54,945 nt of DNA from DASUZB01 sp036377075 (GCA_036377075.1 DASUZB010000235.1:1-54945), one strand, 5' to 3'; positions 33,607 to 42,372 are shown, numbered from the stretch's first letter. Notes: generated from the sequence alone by a model not told the origin. Translations and numbers: made by a program.

Positions 33607-34017
33607 TCAGAAGTCCCGGCGGCCGGCGAAGTGGGCGGCGACCTCCGGTCGGGTGCGCTGGTACAGCGCGAAGCGGTGGCCGCCTGGGGCTTGGAATGAG
33701 CAGCACGGACCGTGAGGGATCTCGAAGGTGTGCTCGCGCTGCCAGCCGCGCGCCTCGAGGTCGGCAAGGGCGGCAGGCAGGTCGGCCACCCGGTAGACCA
33801 GGATCGGGCGCTCGCCGTCGACGTGGTCGGCAAGCAGCACCAGCGGTGGGTCCGAGGTCAGCTCCACCGCGGCGACGCGGGTGCCCATCGCCTCGATGGC
33901 GAAGACGGTCTTGCCGCCGAGGATCTCGGTCAGGTAGGCGAGGTCGGCGGCCACGTCGCGGCTCGGCATGTAGAGGAAGTCGAGCTGCTCGAACGGCACC
34001 AAGGCCTCGCTGGGCAT
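33607..34017 (-). CDS. VOC/glyoxalase-superfamily protein
   Basis: The 136-residue protein has the VOC beta-alpha-beta-beta-beta pattern: FLYMPSRDVAADLAYLTEILGGKTVF, a central PPLVLLADHVDGERPILVYRV strand pair and the final SFQAPGGHRFALYQRTRP segment with the conserved GGH-x-F-x-LY motif. VOC members bind metal and catalyse isomerisations or dioxygenations, or act as drug-binding resistance proteins. The role here is not predictable. A decayed IS630 transposase lies just upstream, within 35 bases of its start. Confidence 0.75.
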   Translation of the reverse strand: MPSEALVPFEQLDFLYMPSRDVAADLAYLTEILGGKTVFAIEAMGTRVAAVELTSDPPLVLLADHVDGERPILVYRVADLPAALADLEARGWQREHTFEIPHGPCCSFQAPGGHRFALYQRTRPEVAAHFAGRRDF

Positions 34018-34051
34018 GAATCCGATCCTACGCGAACTGCTCTGCTCGCAC

Positions 34052-34246
34052 GCATGGTCGCAGGACGCGCGGGCGATTGCTCGCTGGGTGGTTGAGGACT
34101 GGCCCGAGAATCCGGCGTAATGCTCGTCGTCGCCGGGCGGCGATCGTGCTCTGGGACGAAAGTGCGCCTCCCTGCTGCCGTTGACGCGGCGGACCTGGGC
34201 GCCCAGGGGGCACACCCCGGTGATTCGCCACCACTTCAATTGGCAA
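34052..34246 (+). pseudogene. IS630-family transposase remnant with frameshifts
   Basis: Translated in shifting frames, this stretch gives RAIARWVVEDWPE, then RRNARRRRAAIVLWDES, then SLLPLTRRTWAPRGHTPVI and HHFNWQ. This is the order expected for the catalytic core of IS630 transposases, with the DE motif inside VLWDES. An extra A near 34110 and a missing base near 34168 break the frame. About 65 codons survive and no terminal repeats are visible. Confidence 0.7.
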
Positions 34247-34259
34247 GGACGTGGGCCGG

Positions 34260-34712
34260 CTAGGACGGGGGCGGGCCTGGCGGTTGCACCACGCCCAGCT
34301 GCAGCATCGCCGGCAGGTCCTCGCGGGTGGCCCAGTGCTCGGCCAGCTTGCCGTCGGCGACCCGGAACCAGTGGCTCTGCCTGGCCGTGAACCGCTTGCC
34401 GGTCGGCGGCACCACGCCATTGAGCGGTCCCAGGTTGGTGCCCTGCGAGAGGACCCGCACCGCCACCGTGTCGCCCTCGGCGACGATCGCCTCGATGGTC
34501 ATGTGCAGGTCGGGGAACTGCGCCAGCAGCCACTGGGTGGTCTGCCGCATGTGCGTGGGGCCGTCGACCCTGCCGGGCTCGGCCTGCCCGAAGGGCGCCA
34601 GGGCGTGCTCCAGGTACTCGTCGGCGACCAGCTCGTCGGCGACGTCCAGGTGCTGGCGGTTGAACAGCTCCTCGAAGTGGCGCCGGACCAGTTGCTTGTT
34701 GGCCTCAGACAT
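34260..34712 (-). CDS. SnoaL-like polyketide-cyclase-family protein
   Basis: The 150-residue protein has the NTF2-like SnoaL fold: NKQLVRRHFEELFNRQHLDVADELVADEYLEH, then the QFPDLHMTIEAIVAEGDTVAVRV strand pair, then GKRFTARQSHWFRVADGKLAEHWATRED. The family includes polyketide cyclases and many uncharacterised ester-cyclase-like enzymes. There is no polyketide synthase here, so a general role is more likely. GGGAGGAGGGG lies upstream of ATG 34712. The 274 bases upstream, to 34986, hold no convincing intact gene. Confidence 0.85.
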   Translation of the reverse strand: MSEANKQLVRRHFEELFNRQHLDVADELVADEYLEHALAPFGQAEPGRVDGPTHMRQTTQWLLAQFPDLHMTIEAIVAEGDTVAVRVLSQGTNLGPLNGVVPPTGKRFTARQSHWFRVADGKLAEHWATREDLPAMLQLGVVQPPGPPPS

Positions 34713-34986
34713 CGCCCCTCCTCCCTTCTTTGGTCGCGTCGTCGCGGTCACCTGCCAGGGTGGCTGGCGTGCGTCCCGGCAGCGTTACGGACGGCGCCAT
34801 CGCCACCAGCTCTGCCGGAGGGTCGCTGCGGCCGCAGCGACCGGCCGTTTAAAGCCGTGGAGGTCGACCCCGGTGAGCGGCCGCCGATCATCGCCGCCCA
34901 CCGCGCCAGGTGGGAGTCGCGCGCCCAGGAGCGGCATCAAGCTCGTTTCGGTGCTGGAGCGTAGAAGCAAGGCTTCTTCGGCCGGT

Positions 34987-36234
34987 TCAGTCCTCGACGC
35001 CGAGCCGGGGCCTCAGCGTCACGACGTACCCGATCGCGAGGGCGCCGACCGCCGCGATGAGCAGGACGGTTGGCCCGAGGTTGCCAAGGGCCGTTGGGGT
35101 GGCGAGCACGAGCACCGCGAACGCTGCCAGGGCGATCCCGAGGGTCCACATCGCGACCAGGACCAGGCGGCTCCAGATCCGCATCATGTTCTGCTGCAAG
35201 ACCCAGGCTGCCGACGACGGCGGGCGTTGCACCAGCCACCACGGCCGCGTGGTGGGTTCGCTGCCACGCTGGCGCGCGGCGCGTGCGAAACGGCTGTGGC
35301 GCTGGAACCAGCCTGGGCGGGCGGACGGGGCCCAGAACCGCCTGGGCATCAACAGCGTGTCGTAGTAGAACACCGCGGCGTAGCACAGCAGCGCGGCGAT
35401 CCCGAGTGCCGCGATGGTCACCGCCCACAGCCCGCCTTGTATTCGGGGCAGTTCGACCGCTGCGCCCGCGGTGGCCCTGGTGGCGTCGAACCGCTTGCCC
35501 AGCACGAAGGTGACCAGCGCGGTGATGAAGGTCCCGAGGAACTTGGCCGTGTCCATCTTGGAGTGGATCTTCCCGAGCAGGTCGTCGATCGCGGAGGTCT
35601 CGTCCGGCCCGATGGTCCACAGCAGGTCGCGCCGCCTGCGCGGCGCCCATGGCCGCCGGCGCCTTGGCTTGCCGATGCAGACGATCTCCCCGCGGCCGAT
35701 GGCAACCGGTCGCTCGAGCAGCTCCTCGGCGATCCATTCGACCTGTGGCGAGTTGCCAACGACCAGGACCAGCCGCTGGGGGTCCTCGTCGGCTACTTCG
35801 AGCAGCTCGTTGGCGGCTTCGACGATGACGGCGCGGTCGGGGTTGGAGGGTGGGATGCGCTCCGGCAGGATCAACGGCCACGGCTGGGGGTCGCCGGCTT
35901 GGATCCCGGCGTGGCCGAGCTGCTCGACGATGACCCTCGCGGTTGCTTCCGGCTCGCCGCTTGGGACGGGAACAGGCCGGTCGACCCGCCGGCGGCGCCG
36001 GCGGATGGGTTCCGCCTTGGCCAGGCTTCTCGGGGAGCCCGCGTACCTGACCGCCACGCACTGGCCGTCGGTCGATGGCCACCTCAGCGTCTCGCCCAGG
36101 ACGTGTCCCACCGCCTGGGCGTCGCGGTAGCCCTGGGCAGTGAGGACGCCATCACGCCCCGGAGGGACCTTCGCAGGATCCTGGCCCGGCTTGACCCCGG
36201 CACCGTGCCGCATCAGCAACAGTTCTGGCTCCAC
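34987..36234 (-). CDS. Membrane-anchored histidine-phosphatase-like (SixA-type) protein
   Basis: This 415-residue protein has an N-terminal phosphoglycerate-mutase/SixA-like domain (residues 1-165) with the catalytic RHG at 9-11 and VLTAQGYRDAQAVG. The second conserved site, normally GHNP, reads VVGNSPQVEW with Asn151 in place of His. A basic linker follows (PRRRRPWAPRRRRD), then four hydrophobic segments (about 221-236, 259-281, 346-368 and 378-396). I chose GTG 36234 because AGGGGGA lies six bases upstream. A fusion of this phosphatase fold to a membrane domain is uncommon. Loss of the second His suggests a weak or altered activity. It follows the CHAT protease gene in the same direction, with 353 bases between. 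Confidence 0.65.
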   Translation of the reverse strand: MEPELLLMRHGAGVKPGQDPAKVPPGRDGVLTAQGYRDAQAVGHVLGETLRWPSTDGQCVAVRYAGSPRSLAKAEPIRRRRRRVDRPVPVPSGEPEATARVIVEQLGHAGIQAGDPQPWPLILPERIPPSNPDRAVIVEAANELLEVADEDPQRLVLVVGNSPQVEWIAEELLERPVAIGRGEIVCIGKPRRRRPWAPRRRRDLLWTIGPDETSAIDDLLGKIHSKMDTAKFLGTFITALVTFVLGKRFDATRATAGAAVELPRIQGGLWAVTIAALGIAALLCYAAVFYYDTLLMPRRFWAPSARPGWFQRHSRFARAARQRGSEPTTRPWWLVQRPPSSAAWVLQQNMMRIWSRLVLVAMWTLGIALAAFAVLVLATPTALGNLGPTVLLIAAVGALAIGYVVTLRPRLGVED

Positions 36235-36587
36235 GACATCCCCCTGGCACAACTGGCCTTCCCCGGTTCAGCGGAGTCGCGCCTATTGGATTTCTTCATG
36301 CCGCCCAGCAGTAGGGCGATCGAGGGATTCTCTACCTGCTCGGCGCCTCGCTTGCCTGGCATGTGGCAGTGGTCGTGGGGTCGTTGCGCCCACAGCTCCC
36401 ACCGAGCAGATGGCCAGAAGTGATGTCCGCGACCCAGATGCTGCAGCCGGTCCGCTTGCCGATCGGGGAGTTCCGCTTCAACGTGCCCCTGAGTCCGCAC
36501 TCAGTCCGCGAGAGGTTCAGTGACGTGCGCCCGGATCAGGTTGCCGGTCGGGCAGTTCGGAGGCATGGGTACGACGTACCCATCCGC
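36235..36587 (-). other. 353-base gap between the CHAT gene and the phosphatase-like gene
   Basis: No reading frame here looks protein-like and no strong hairpin or promoter was found. The space is long enough for an independent promoter for the phosphatase-like gene. Confidence 0.4.
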
Positions 36588-39500
36588 TCATGCTCCGACG
36601 TAGGTGAACGCGGCCCAGTGGCGGACCGCCGCGAACGGCCGCGCCCTTCCCCAGAACCGGGCCGCAGCCTCCGACGCGGGCCGGTGGTCGACAAAACTCG
36701 GGATCTCAGCGCACAACTCGTCGTTGGTCGCCTCCCGCAGCCGCCGCTGGGCGATGCGCAGCGCCTCCGGCGGTTCACGCTCGTCGGTACGCCAGGCGCG
36801 GTAGAACAGCGTCATCAGTACCCTGGCGGTCCTGTCGGGTACGGCCCACAGCGTCGCCACCACTCCGGCCACCCCGGCCTGGAGCAGCCCAGCCGGGAGG
36901 CCCACCATCTCGTTCGGCGTGTCGGTGGCGACCACCGCGGTCTCGCACGCTGACAGCACGGCCAGGCGGAGGCCCGTGAGGCGTACCCCGAACACGTCGC
37001 GGAGGGTCAGGCTCTCTCCCCTGGACAGTTCGAGTGTGCTGTCGAGGGGGTCGGCGAGGTCGGCGCGGCCGTGGGCGGCGACATGCAGGAACGTACTGCC
37101 GGGTAGCGCGGCCAGGACGCCGGCCCGGTCGTCGGCACGCCGTACCGACGCGAAGTGCCCGCTGACCACCGCGATCTCCTCGTCCACATCGGACAAGACC
37201 CGGGTACCGGTACCGGGCACTCCGACGAGCAACAGCCGATCCGACCCTGTCGCACCGGCCCGGTCCCGCGCCGCCTTCATGACGCGGGCGTTCGGCGCGT
37301 ACGCGAACGCGACTTCGTCCAGCGCGTAGCGGCGGGGCGTCCCCGTCCACGCGGCGTGCAGTGGCAGCAGGCCGATCGGCCCGACCGGTATGAGTACCGC
37401 CCGGTCCACCTCGGACAGGGCATCCACGATCCGGCCCATGCCCGCGTCCCACAGTTCGCTGGTCACCGCGTCGAGCGTCTGCTCCCATGCGTACGGGTCG
37501 GTGTCGCGGGCGTCGTAGGTGCCGAAGTAGCGGGCCAACCAGCCACGGACCGCCTCCTCGGACAGGTCCGGCAGCCCGAACGCGTACACGGACCGCTGCG
37601 CGCCGCCGACCACCGCGTAAGCGGCACCGCCGACCGGCGTAGTGAACAGGTAAATCAGCGGTACGTTCGGGATCCCGAACACGTCACCGAGGTCCGGCTC
37701 GCCGAGGAAGCCGTCGAATCCTGGTACTTGCCGGATCTCCTCGACGACTGCGTCGAGTGACCCCCGCAGCTCCCGGACCACGTCGGGCGCCGGGGCGGCG
37801 GCGACGTCGGGCCGGCCAGCGGCCGGTAGCGCCTGCAGCGTCGCGAGCCGCTCGCTCAGGACCCGGTACCGATCGAGCAGGTCACCGTGGCCTTCCGCGC
37901 CGAGCCCGGCCAGGTCGGCACGGGCCTGTTCGAGCGCCTCGGACATCAGCAGCGCCCGGCTCGATTCGAGGACGAGCAGCGCCTCGGGTGCAGCGTTGGT
38001 CATCGCGTATGCCATTGCCAGCTGCGCCGGCAGGTCGCCGACGTCCCGCAGGAAGGAGGCGCTGTGCTCGCGCAGCAACTGCCGCCGATGCAGCAAGCGA
38101 GCCGCGTCCATGCCTCGCTTTCCAGCAATGATCGCCTCGTCCCATGCCTCGCGCCGCAGCGCCCACTTGCACCACGCCCGACCGGCGAGCAGCGCCGCCT
38201 CCGGCCGCACGTCCAGCCCGGCCTCGCTCGCGTCCCGGTAGGCCAGCAACGTCATCGCCGCCGCTTTCGGGTCGCCGGTTTCCTCCAACTGGCGCAGGTA
38301 GGCATCGCCAAGCGCTTTCAGCGCCGCCGGCCAGCGCGGCGATGTCCGGTCGATAGCGTCGACGGCCTCCTCCAACGCCGTCACGGCCTCATCGACAGAG
38401 GTGGACTGCCCAGGCAGGAGCTCGTCGAGCGACAGCATGATTGATGCCTGGTTGAGCAGGTAGTCGGCGCGCTCTGGCCCGCTGCCCGTTTCGACCGCGC
38501 TCCATGCTGCCTCGCTTGCGGCCAGCAGATCTGGTACGTCGCCGGTCGCCTGGTAACGTGCATGCAGCGCTCCTCCAAGGTTGCTGAGGTGCGCTGCCCG
38601 GTCTGCTTCGTCCTCGGCCGTGTCCACTCCGGCCCGCAGCGCCTCGATCGCCCGGTTCAAATACGCCGTGCTCCGGGTCCGCTCGTACCGGGTGAGCAGC
38701 GCGAGGCCGAGGTTGTTGCACAGCGATGCGTACCACGGGACGCCGGGTCGCCCGGCCTCGTAGGCGTCGGTGAGCAGGGCGAGGGACTCGTCCAGGTCGA
38801 CCAACGCGCCGGTTCGCTCGTACCTTTGCAGCAGCGCCAGGCCGAGACCGTTCACGTACCTGTACCCCTGCGGGTCGTCACCGGCCGCCCGCACCGCCGC
38901 ACGACCAGCCTCGACCGCCCGGTCGGCGTCGCCGGGCTCCACCTCGGCACGCATCCGCAACGCCCTGGCAAGGGTGTACAGCATCTTTGGCGCGTCGGCG
39001 TCGGCCGCGGAGCTCGCCGCGGTCTCGGCGAGCTCGACCGCTTGGCTCGCGTCAGCGTGGGCGCCGTCGCGCCTGTAGCGGTCCTGGAACGCGTTCGACA
39101 ACCCACCCAACCAGCGGGCACGGACCTCCGGGTCGTCGGTGCCGCCTTCGTGCAGGATCTTCTCGTACATCCGGATCGCGGCGTCCAGGTCGTCGGCCGC
39201 CCCGGAGCGGCCGTACCGGGCGAGCAGGACCGCACCCCAGTCGCCCAACACCATTCGCTGGACCCGCCGATCCATTGTGGGCCACTTCGGATCCGTCATC
39301 CCGAGCTGCCAACCCTCGGCAGCTCGGTCGAGCCGGTCTGGGGCGTCGCCCCGCTGGTACGCGTAGAAGTCCACGTATGCCCGGCGCAACGGATCGGGGA
39401 TCGCATCGGGCAAGCCGTCGATGAGCGGGGGCACCTCCGTCACGGCGGCCTCGGTGCCGCGCTCGCGGCAGGTGCGGAGGCGGCGGGCGACCACGTCGAG

Positions 39501-39668
39501 GAACGCGTCCGCCGGGCCGTGGCCCGCCGGCGGCACGGCGGCGGTGAGCGCCTGGATGGCCTCATCGGTCAACAGGGCCGGGTAGGCGGCGACCACCTCG
39601 TCCAGCTCGTCCGCCGTCTGCGCGTACGCGACCGTCTCCAGGACGACCGCGACGCTGTCGGGATCCAT
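36588..39668 (-). CDS. TPR-repeat CHAT-domain (caspase-like) protease
   Basis: This 1026-residue protein has an N-terminal helical region (1-130) and about ten TPR-like repeats (about 130-560; recurring LGLALLxRYERT and LSNLGGALHARY units). A connecting region leads to a C-terminal CHAT domain (about 670-1026). The catalytic dyad is present: His866 in FLHVAAHG and Cys908 in LSACETAV, followed by GLPAGLLQAGVAGVVATLWAV and the terminal HWAAFTYVG. CHAT proteins are caspase-like cysteine proteases, several of which act in bacterial conflict systems (for example TPR-CHAT of Craspase). ATG 39668 has AGGAGG just upstream; a GTG at 39701 overlapping the previous stop is an alternative. It is co-directional with the membrane protein, microprotein and zinc-ribbon genes. 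Confidence 0.88.
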   Translation of the reverse strand: MDPDSVAVVLETVAYAQTADELDEVVAAYPALLTDEAIQALTAAVPPAGHGPADAFLDVVARRLRTCRERGTEAAVTEVPPLIDGLPDAIPDPLRRAYVDFYAYQRGDAPDRLDRAAEGWQLGMTDPKWPTMDRRVQRMVLGDWGAVLLARYGRSGAADDLDAAIRMYEKILHEGGTDDPEVRARWLGGLSNAFQDRYRRDGAHADASQAVELAETAASSAADADAPKMLYTLARALRMRAEVEPGDADRAVEAGRAAVRAAGDDPQGYRYVNGLGLALLQRYERTGALVDLDESLALLTDAYEAGRPGVPWYASLCNNLGLALLTRYERTRSTAYLNRAIEALRAGVDTAEDEADRAAHLSNLGGALHARYQATGDVPDLLAASEAAWSAVETGSGPERADYLLNQASIMLSLDELLPGQSTSVDEAVTALEEAVDAIDRTSPRWPAALKALGDAYLRQLEETGDPKAAAMTLLAYRDASEAGLDVRPEAALLAGRAWCKWALRREAWDEAIIAGKRGMDAARLLHRRQLLREHSASFLRDVGDLPAQLAMAYAMTNAAPEALLVLESSRALLMSEALEQARADLAGLGAEGHGDLLDRYRVLSERLATLQALPAAGRPDVAAAPAPDVVRELRGSLDAVVEEIRQVPGFDGFLGEPDLGDVFGIPNVPLIYLFTTPVGGAAYAVVGGAQRSVYAFGLPDLSEEAVRGWLARYFGTYDARDTDPYAWEQTLDAVTSELWDAGMGRIVDALSEVDRAVLIPVGPIGLLPLHAAWTGTPRRYALDEVAFAYAPNARVMKAARDRAGATGSDRLLLVGVPGTGTRVLSDVDEEIAVVSGHFASVRRADDRAGVLAALPGSTFLHVAAHGRADLADPLDSTLELSRGESLTLRDVFGVRLTGLRLAVLSACETAVVATDTPNEMVGLPAGLLQAGVAGVVATLWAVPDRTARVLMTLFYRAWRTDEREPPEALRIAQRRLREATNDELCAEIPSFVDHRPASEAAARFWGRARPFAAVRHWAAFTYVGA

Positions 39669-39697
39669 GCGGCCTCCTCGCCGGTTGCTGGTGCGGG

Positions 39698-40618
39698 TCA
39701 CCCAGGAACGCGGAAGTGCGGGATCTCCTCACGCGAGCCACGCCACAGGTACGCGGTGAGCCGGAGCCCAAGCTCGCTTTCCGCCAGCGGGTTGCCCGGC
39801 AGCGGCCAGCGCAGCGCGTCGTAGAGAGCCGTCCGGTACACGTCGAACGCTGCTTCGACCAGGTCGCCGTACACCTCGGCGGCGGGCAGCGACCACCACC
39901 GGTGCACGATCGCCACCGCGACCACCGCGACGGGCAGCATCCACCAGGCCGACACCGTCCAGCCGGCCGCGAGGACCGCCCAGGTCAGCGCGGTCACCGA
40001 GGCATCCAGGTTGCGACGCGCGCCGAGCAGCTCCTGCCGCGCCGAGTCGGGCAGCAGAAGCCAGAGCCGCGGCCAGCAGCGCACCACGTCCAGCCCGTAC
40101 TTGCCGTGCGGAAGCATCTCGGCAGCACGCAGCACGTCGCCAAGCCTGGTTGGCATCCGCCGACCGGCAGCGGGCGTGCGGCGCAGCCGTCCGTCGAGGC
40201 TGACAAGCTCGTCCACCGAGCTGGGCTCTGCCCGGCCCTCGTCGACCGCGCGCTCCAGCTCCTGGTAGCGCGCCTCGTCACGGGCGATGCGGACGCCGCG
40301 CCACGCGACTGCCCGCGCCCGCACCGGCTGCAGCCAGCCCGGCCAGTAGCCTTCCAGCAGCCGCAGAACCGGCAGCGTCAAGCGCTCGACGACGGCGGCC
40401 GAACCCGCGACGACCAGCAGTGCGAGCGCCACGACGAGCACGGCTTCACCGGCACCGGAGCGGTCGAGGTCGCCGAGCAGTGCGGTCAGCCGCTCCCAAC
40501 CGCCGTGGCCGCTCAGCCAGGCGGCGATTCCCGCCAGCCAGAACAGCAGGCTCGGCAGGGCGACGGCGAGCCAGCGGTCGGCGAGCCGCCCGCCGAGCCC
40601 GGCCCAGAAACTGCTCAC
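39698..40618 (-). CDS. Membrane protein of the CHAT operon
   Basis: This 306-residue protein has two N-terminal membrane segments (WLAVALPSLLFWLAGIAAWL and AVLVVALALLVVAGSAAVV). A soluble central part of about 130 residues, rich in Arg and Glu, follows, then two further hydrophobic segments (LTWAVLAAGWTVSAWWML and PVAVVAVAIVHRWW) before a cytoplasmic tail. I recognise no family. The GTG start at 40618 overlaps the 26-codon gene stop by four bases. The stop at 39698 overlaps the alternative GTG start of the CHAT gene, so translation is tightly coupled along the block. It may anchor or be a target of the protease. Confidence 0.75.
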   Translation of the reverse strand: MSSFWAGLGGRLADRWLAVALPSLLFWLAGIAAWLSGHGGWERLTALLGDLDRSGAGEAVLVVALALLVVAGSAAVVERLTLPVLRLLEGYWPGWLQPVRARAVAWRGVRIARDEARYQELERAVDEGRAEPSSVDELVSLDGRLRRTPAAGRRMPTRLGDVLRAAEMLPHGKYGLDVVRCWPRLWLLLPDSARQELLGARRNLDASVTALTWAVLAAGWTVSAWWMLPVAVVAVAIVHRWWSLPAAEVYGDLVEAAFDVYRTALYDALRWPLPGNPLAESELGLRLTAYLWRGSREEIPHFRVPG

Positions 40619-40695
40619 GCCGACGCCTCGGTCTGCCCTGCGCCGCCGTAACCCGGGGCGCCGAGGCTGCCGATGACCTCGCTCCACTTGGTCAT
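40615..40695 (-). CDS. 26-residue microprotein nested between CHAT-operon genes
   Basis: This short reading frame encodes MTKWSEVIGSLGAPGYGG followed by AGQTEASA. Its ATG (40695) overlaps the stop of the zinc-ribbon gene in an ATGA junction. Its own TGA (40615-40617) overlaps the GTG of the membrane-protein gene in a GTGA junction. Such exact double coupling is unlikely by chance and argues that it is translated. The peptide has an amphipathic helical start and a Gly-rich tail. It could be a signalling peptide, a protease substrate or simply a coupling device; the sequence cannot tell. Confidence 0.6.
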   Translation of the reverse strand: MTKWSEVIGSLGAPGYGGAGQTEASA

Positions 40696-41147
40696 GTGGC
40701 CTCGACGGCCAGGCCGTGGGTCGGGCACAGCGGAGGTCGCTCGATCACTGACCGCTCGTACCAGATGAAGTCGCCCTGCGGGCAGGCGTACCGCCGCGCG
40801 CCGACCCGTTCGCCGCGCCCCGGTGGCGGCGAGTAGCCGCGGTCGCGTTCGGTGAACTCTGGGGGCAGGCCTGTTTCCAAGAACGTCGCCGTCCACGCCT
40901 CGGTGATCGGGTCGCCGGCCAACTGCGCGGCGAGCGCCTCGTCGTCGCCGGTGCCGAGTAGGACGCCAATAGCCGTGTCCATCTCGGCCGCCCGGTCGCC
41001 GAGCAGGCGCGGCAGGTAGGGCCGGATCGCACCAGCCGCCTCCCGCACGTCGACGGGCACGGCGATCACCCCCCTGGACGCGGTGTCGATGTAACGGGCT
41101 TGGCGGCGCCGGTACCGTCGGCAAAGGACATCGCGCTCTGGCGTCAT
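40692..41147 (-). CDS. Zinc-ribbon-like protein of the CHAT operon
   Basis: The 151-residue protein has a helical N-terminal region (VREAAGAIRPYLPRLLGDRAAEMDTAIGVLL) and a C-terminal mini zinc-ribbon-like segment, YACPQGDFIWYERSV...PPLCPTHG, with Cys-Pro and Cys-Pro-x-His knuckles. This arrangement suggests binding of a metal or a protein partner. The start is uncertain: ATG 41147 or GTG 41171, neither with a clear ribosome site. No known family is recognised. It is the first gene of the tightly coupled block (zinc ribbon, microprotein, membrane protein, CHAT protease). Confidence 0.7.
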   Translation of the reverse strand: MTPERDVLCRRYRRRQARYIDTASRGVIAVPVDVREAAGAIRPYLPRLLGDRAAEMDTAIGVLLGTGDDEALAAQLAGDPITEAWTATFLETGLPPEFTERDRGYSPPPGRGERVGARRYACPQGDFIWYERSVIERPPLCPTHGLAVEAT

Positions 41148-41311
41148 AATGCCCAACGCATCTGACCACACGCCACTCGTTCTCGCGCGAATGGCATGTC
41201 ACCCAGATGCTACCGCTGCTGGGAAGTGGACCCTATCGTTGTTGACGGGTCAGGTCGCTGGGGTTGGACCAAGTCAGGGTCGGTCGCCAGGTAGCGGCTA
41301 CCTCGGCTGGG

Positions 41312-42100
41312 TCATCGCTGGGCAGGCCAGGACTGCAGCAGGTACTGCTCGACCCCGTGGCGCCAGGTGACCGGCCCCAGCGCCTGGGCGCCGGTGCGGC
41401 CGCGGCAGTGGCCCCGGAGCCGGTAGCGGCCCGCTGGGCCGAGGGTGAACGCCTGGTTCGACGCCGACCTGCCGCCCATCAGCTGCCACAGCGCCACCGC
41501 GCCGGAGGCGACCGGCAGGCTGACCTCGCGGGCAGCCTCCCATACTCCTGGCGGGGCCGGCGGCTCGTGGGTCCACGCCTCGAGGCGCACCGCCGCGTGG
41601 TGGTCGGTCGCCGCGCTGTGGAACATGACCACGCCGTACGCCGTCTCCAGGAACGGGATCGGCGTCGTCCCGAGCCGTGGCCAGTGGTCGCTGCCGCCAG
41701 CGTCCACCAGGTAGAACTGGAAGTGGTCGACGAGGACCTCGTCGTCGAGGCTGCGCAGCGGGACGTCGAGCGACCCGGCGGGTAGCCGGCGCGTCTTGTG
41801 GTAGGTGGGCGGCTGGCCGAGGTCGCTGGGCTCGTCGTCGGGCTCCGGGTCGGGGCCCGCCGGGGGCTGGGCGGCGATCGCCCGGGCTCGTTCGGCGGGT
41901 ATGCCCATGCGGCGCAGCAGCAGCTCGTACCGCTCCCGGGCGGACAGGCCGGGGTCGAGGAACGGGCCACGCGCGGTTCCGACGCGCAGCACGATCCGGG
42001 CCTCGCCGCCGCCGTGCCCAGGGGTGCCAGCCTGCGGCGCGCCGCCCGGTTCGGGCGGGGTCGAACCCCGCGCGCCGGCTGGGTCGTCGGCTGGGGACAT
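41312..42100 (-). CDS. Protein of unknown family upstream of the CHAT operon
   Basis: The 262-residue soluble protein has a Pro/Gly-rich N-terminus (residues 1-35), a predicted strand (ARIVLRVG), then a helical region (ARERYELLLRRMGIPAERARAIAA). A beta-rich C-terminal half follows, with RLEAWTHEPPAPPG and a final GPAGRYRLRGHCRGR. I recognise no family. The ATG at 42100 follows GCACGAGG immediately, leaving little room for ribosome binding. It is co-directional with the CHAT block, 165 bases upstream of the zinc-ribbon gene, and is probably its most upstream member. The sequence from 42101 to 42372 holds no recognisable gene. Confidence 0.65.
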   Translation of the reverse strand: MSPADDPAGARGSTPPEPGGAPQAGTPGHGGGEARIVLRVGTARGPFLDPGLSARERYELLLRRMGIPAERARAIAAQPPAGPDPEPDDEPSDLGQPPTYHKTRRLPAGSLDVPLRSLDDEVLVDHFQFYLVDAGGSDHWPRLGTTPIPFLETAYGVVMFHSAATDHHAAVRLEAWTHEPPAPPGVWEAAREVSLPVASGAVALWQLMGGRSASNQAFTLGPAGRYRLRGHCRGRTGAQALGPVTWRHGVEQYLLQSWPAQR

Positions 42101-42372
42101 CCTCGTGCCAGTATGGCCCTAGCTGGGACAGGCGCTTACAGGAGCGCAGCGGATGTCGGCTGGCTCGTGACCCTCAGCCCGGCGATCGCTGATGCAGCCC
42201 GGAGCACTGACGCGACCAGCAATACACCTTGGCCTGACCGAATCGCCCCGGGACTTGCCCAAGTGGCTCGCCACTGGCGTGAGCCCGTCAGTGGGGCGAC
42301 CTCGGCATCCTGCCTACATCTGCCCTGATCAGAGGAGGCTAGAAGAACGGGCCGTACGGCCTCATAGATGCC

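Noticed and set aside
34713..34986. A possible fragment (KAVEVDPGERPPIIAAHRARW) resembling the end of a nitroreductase-like protein
   Set aside because: Only about 35 residues, with no start, ribosome site or second matching segment; too weak to list as a pseudogene.
39698..41147. Idea of a CRISPR-linked Craspase locus around the CHAT protease
   Set aside because: No repeat array and no Cas7-11 or other Cas gene is present in the window.
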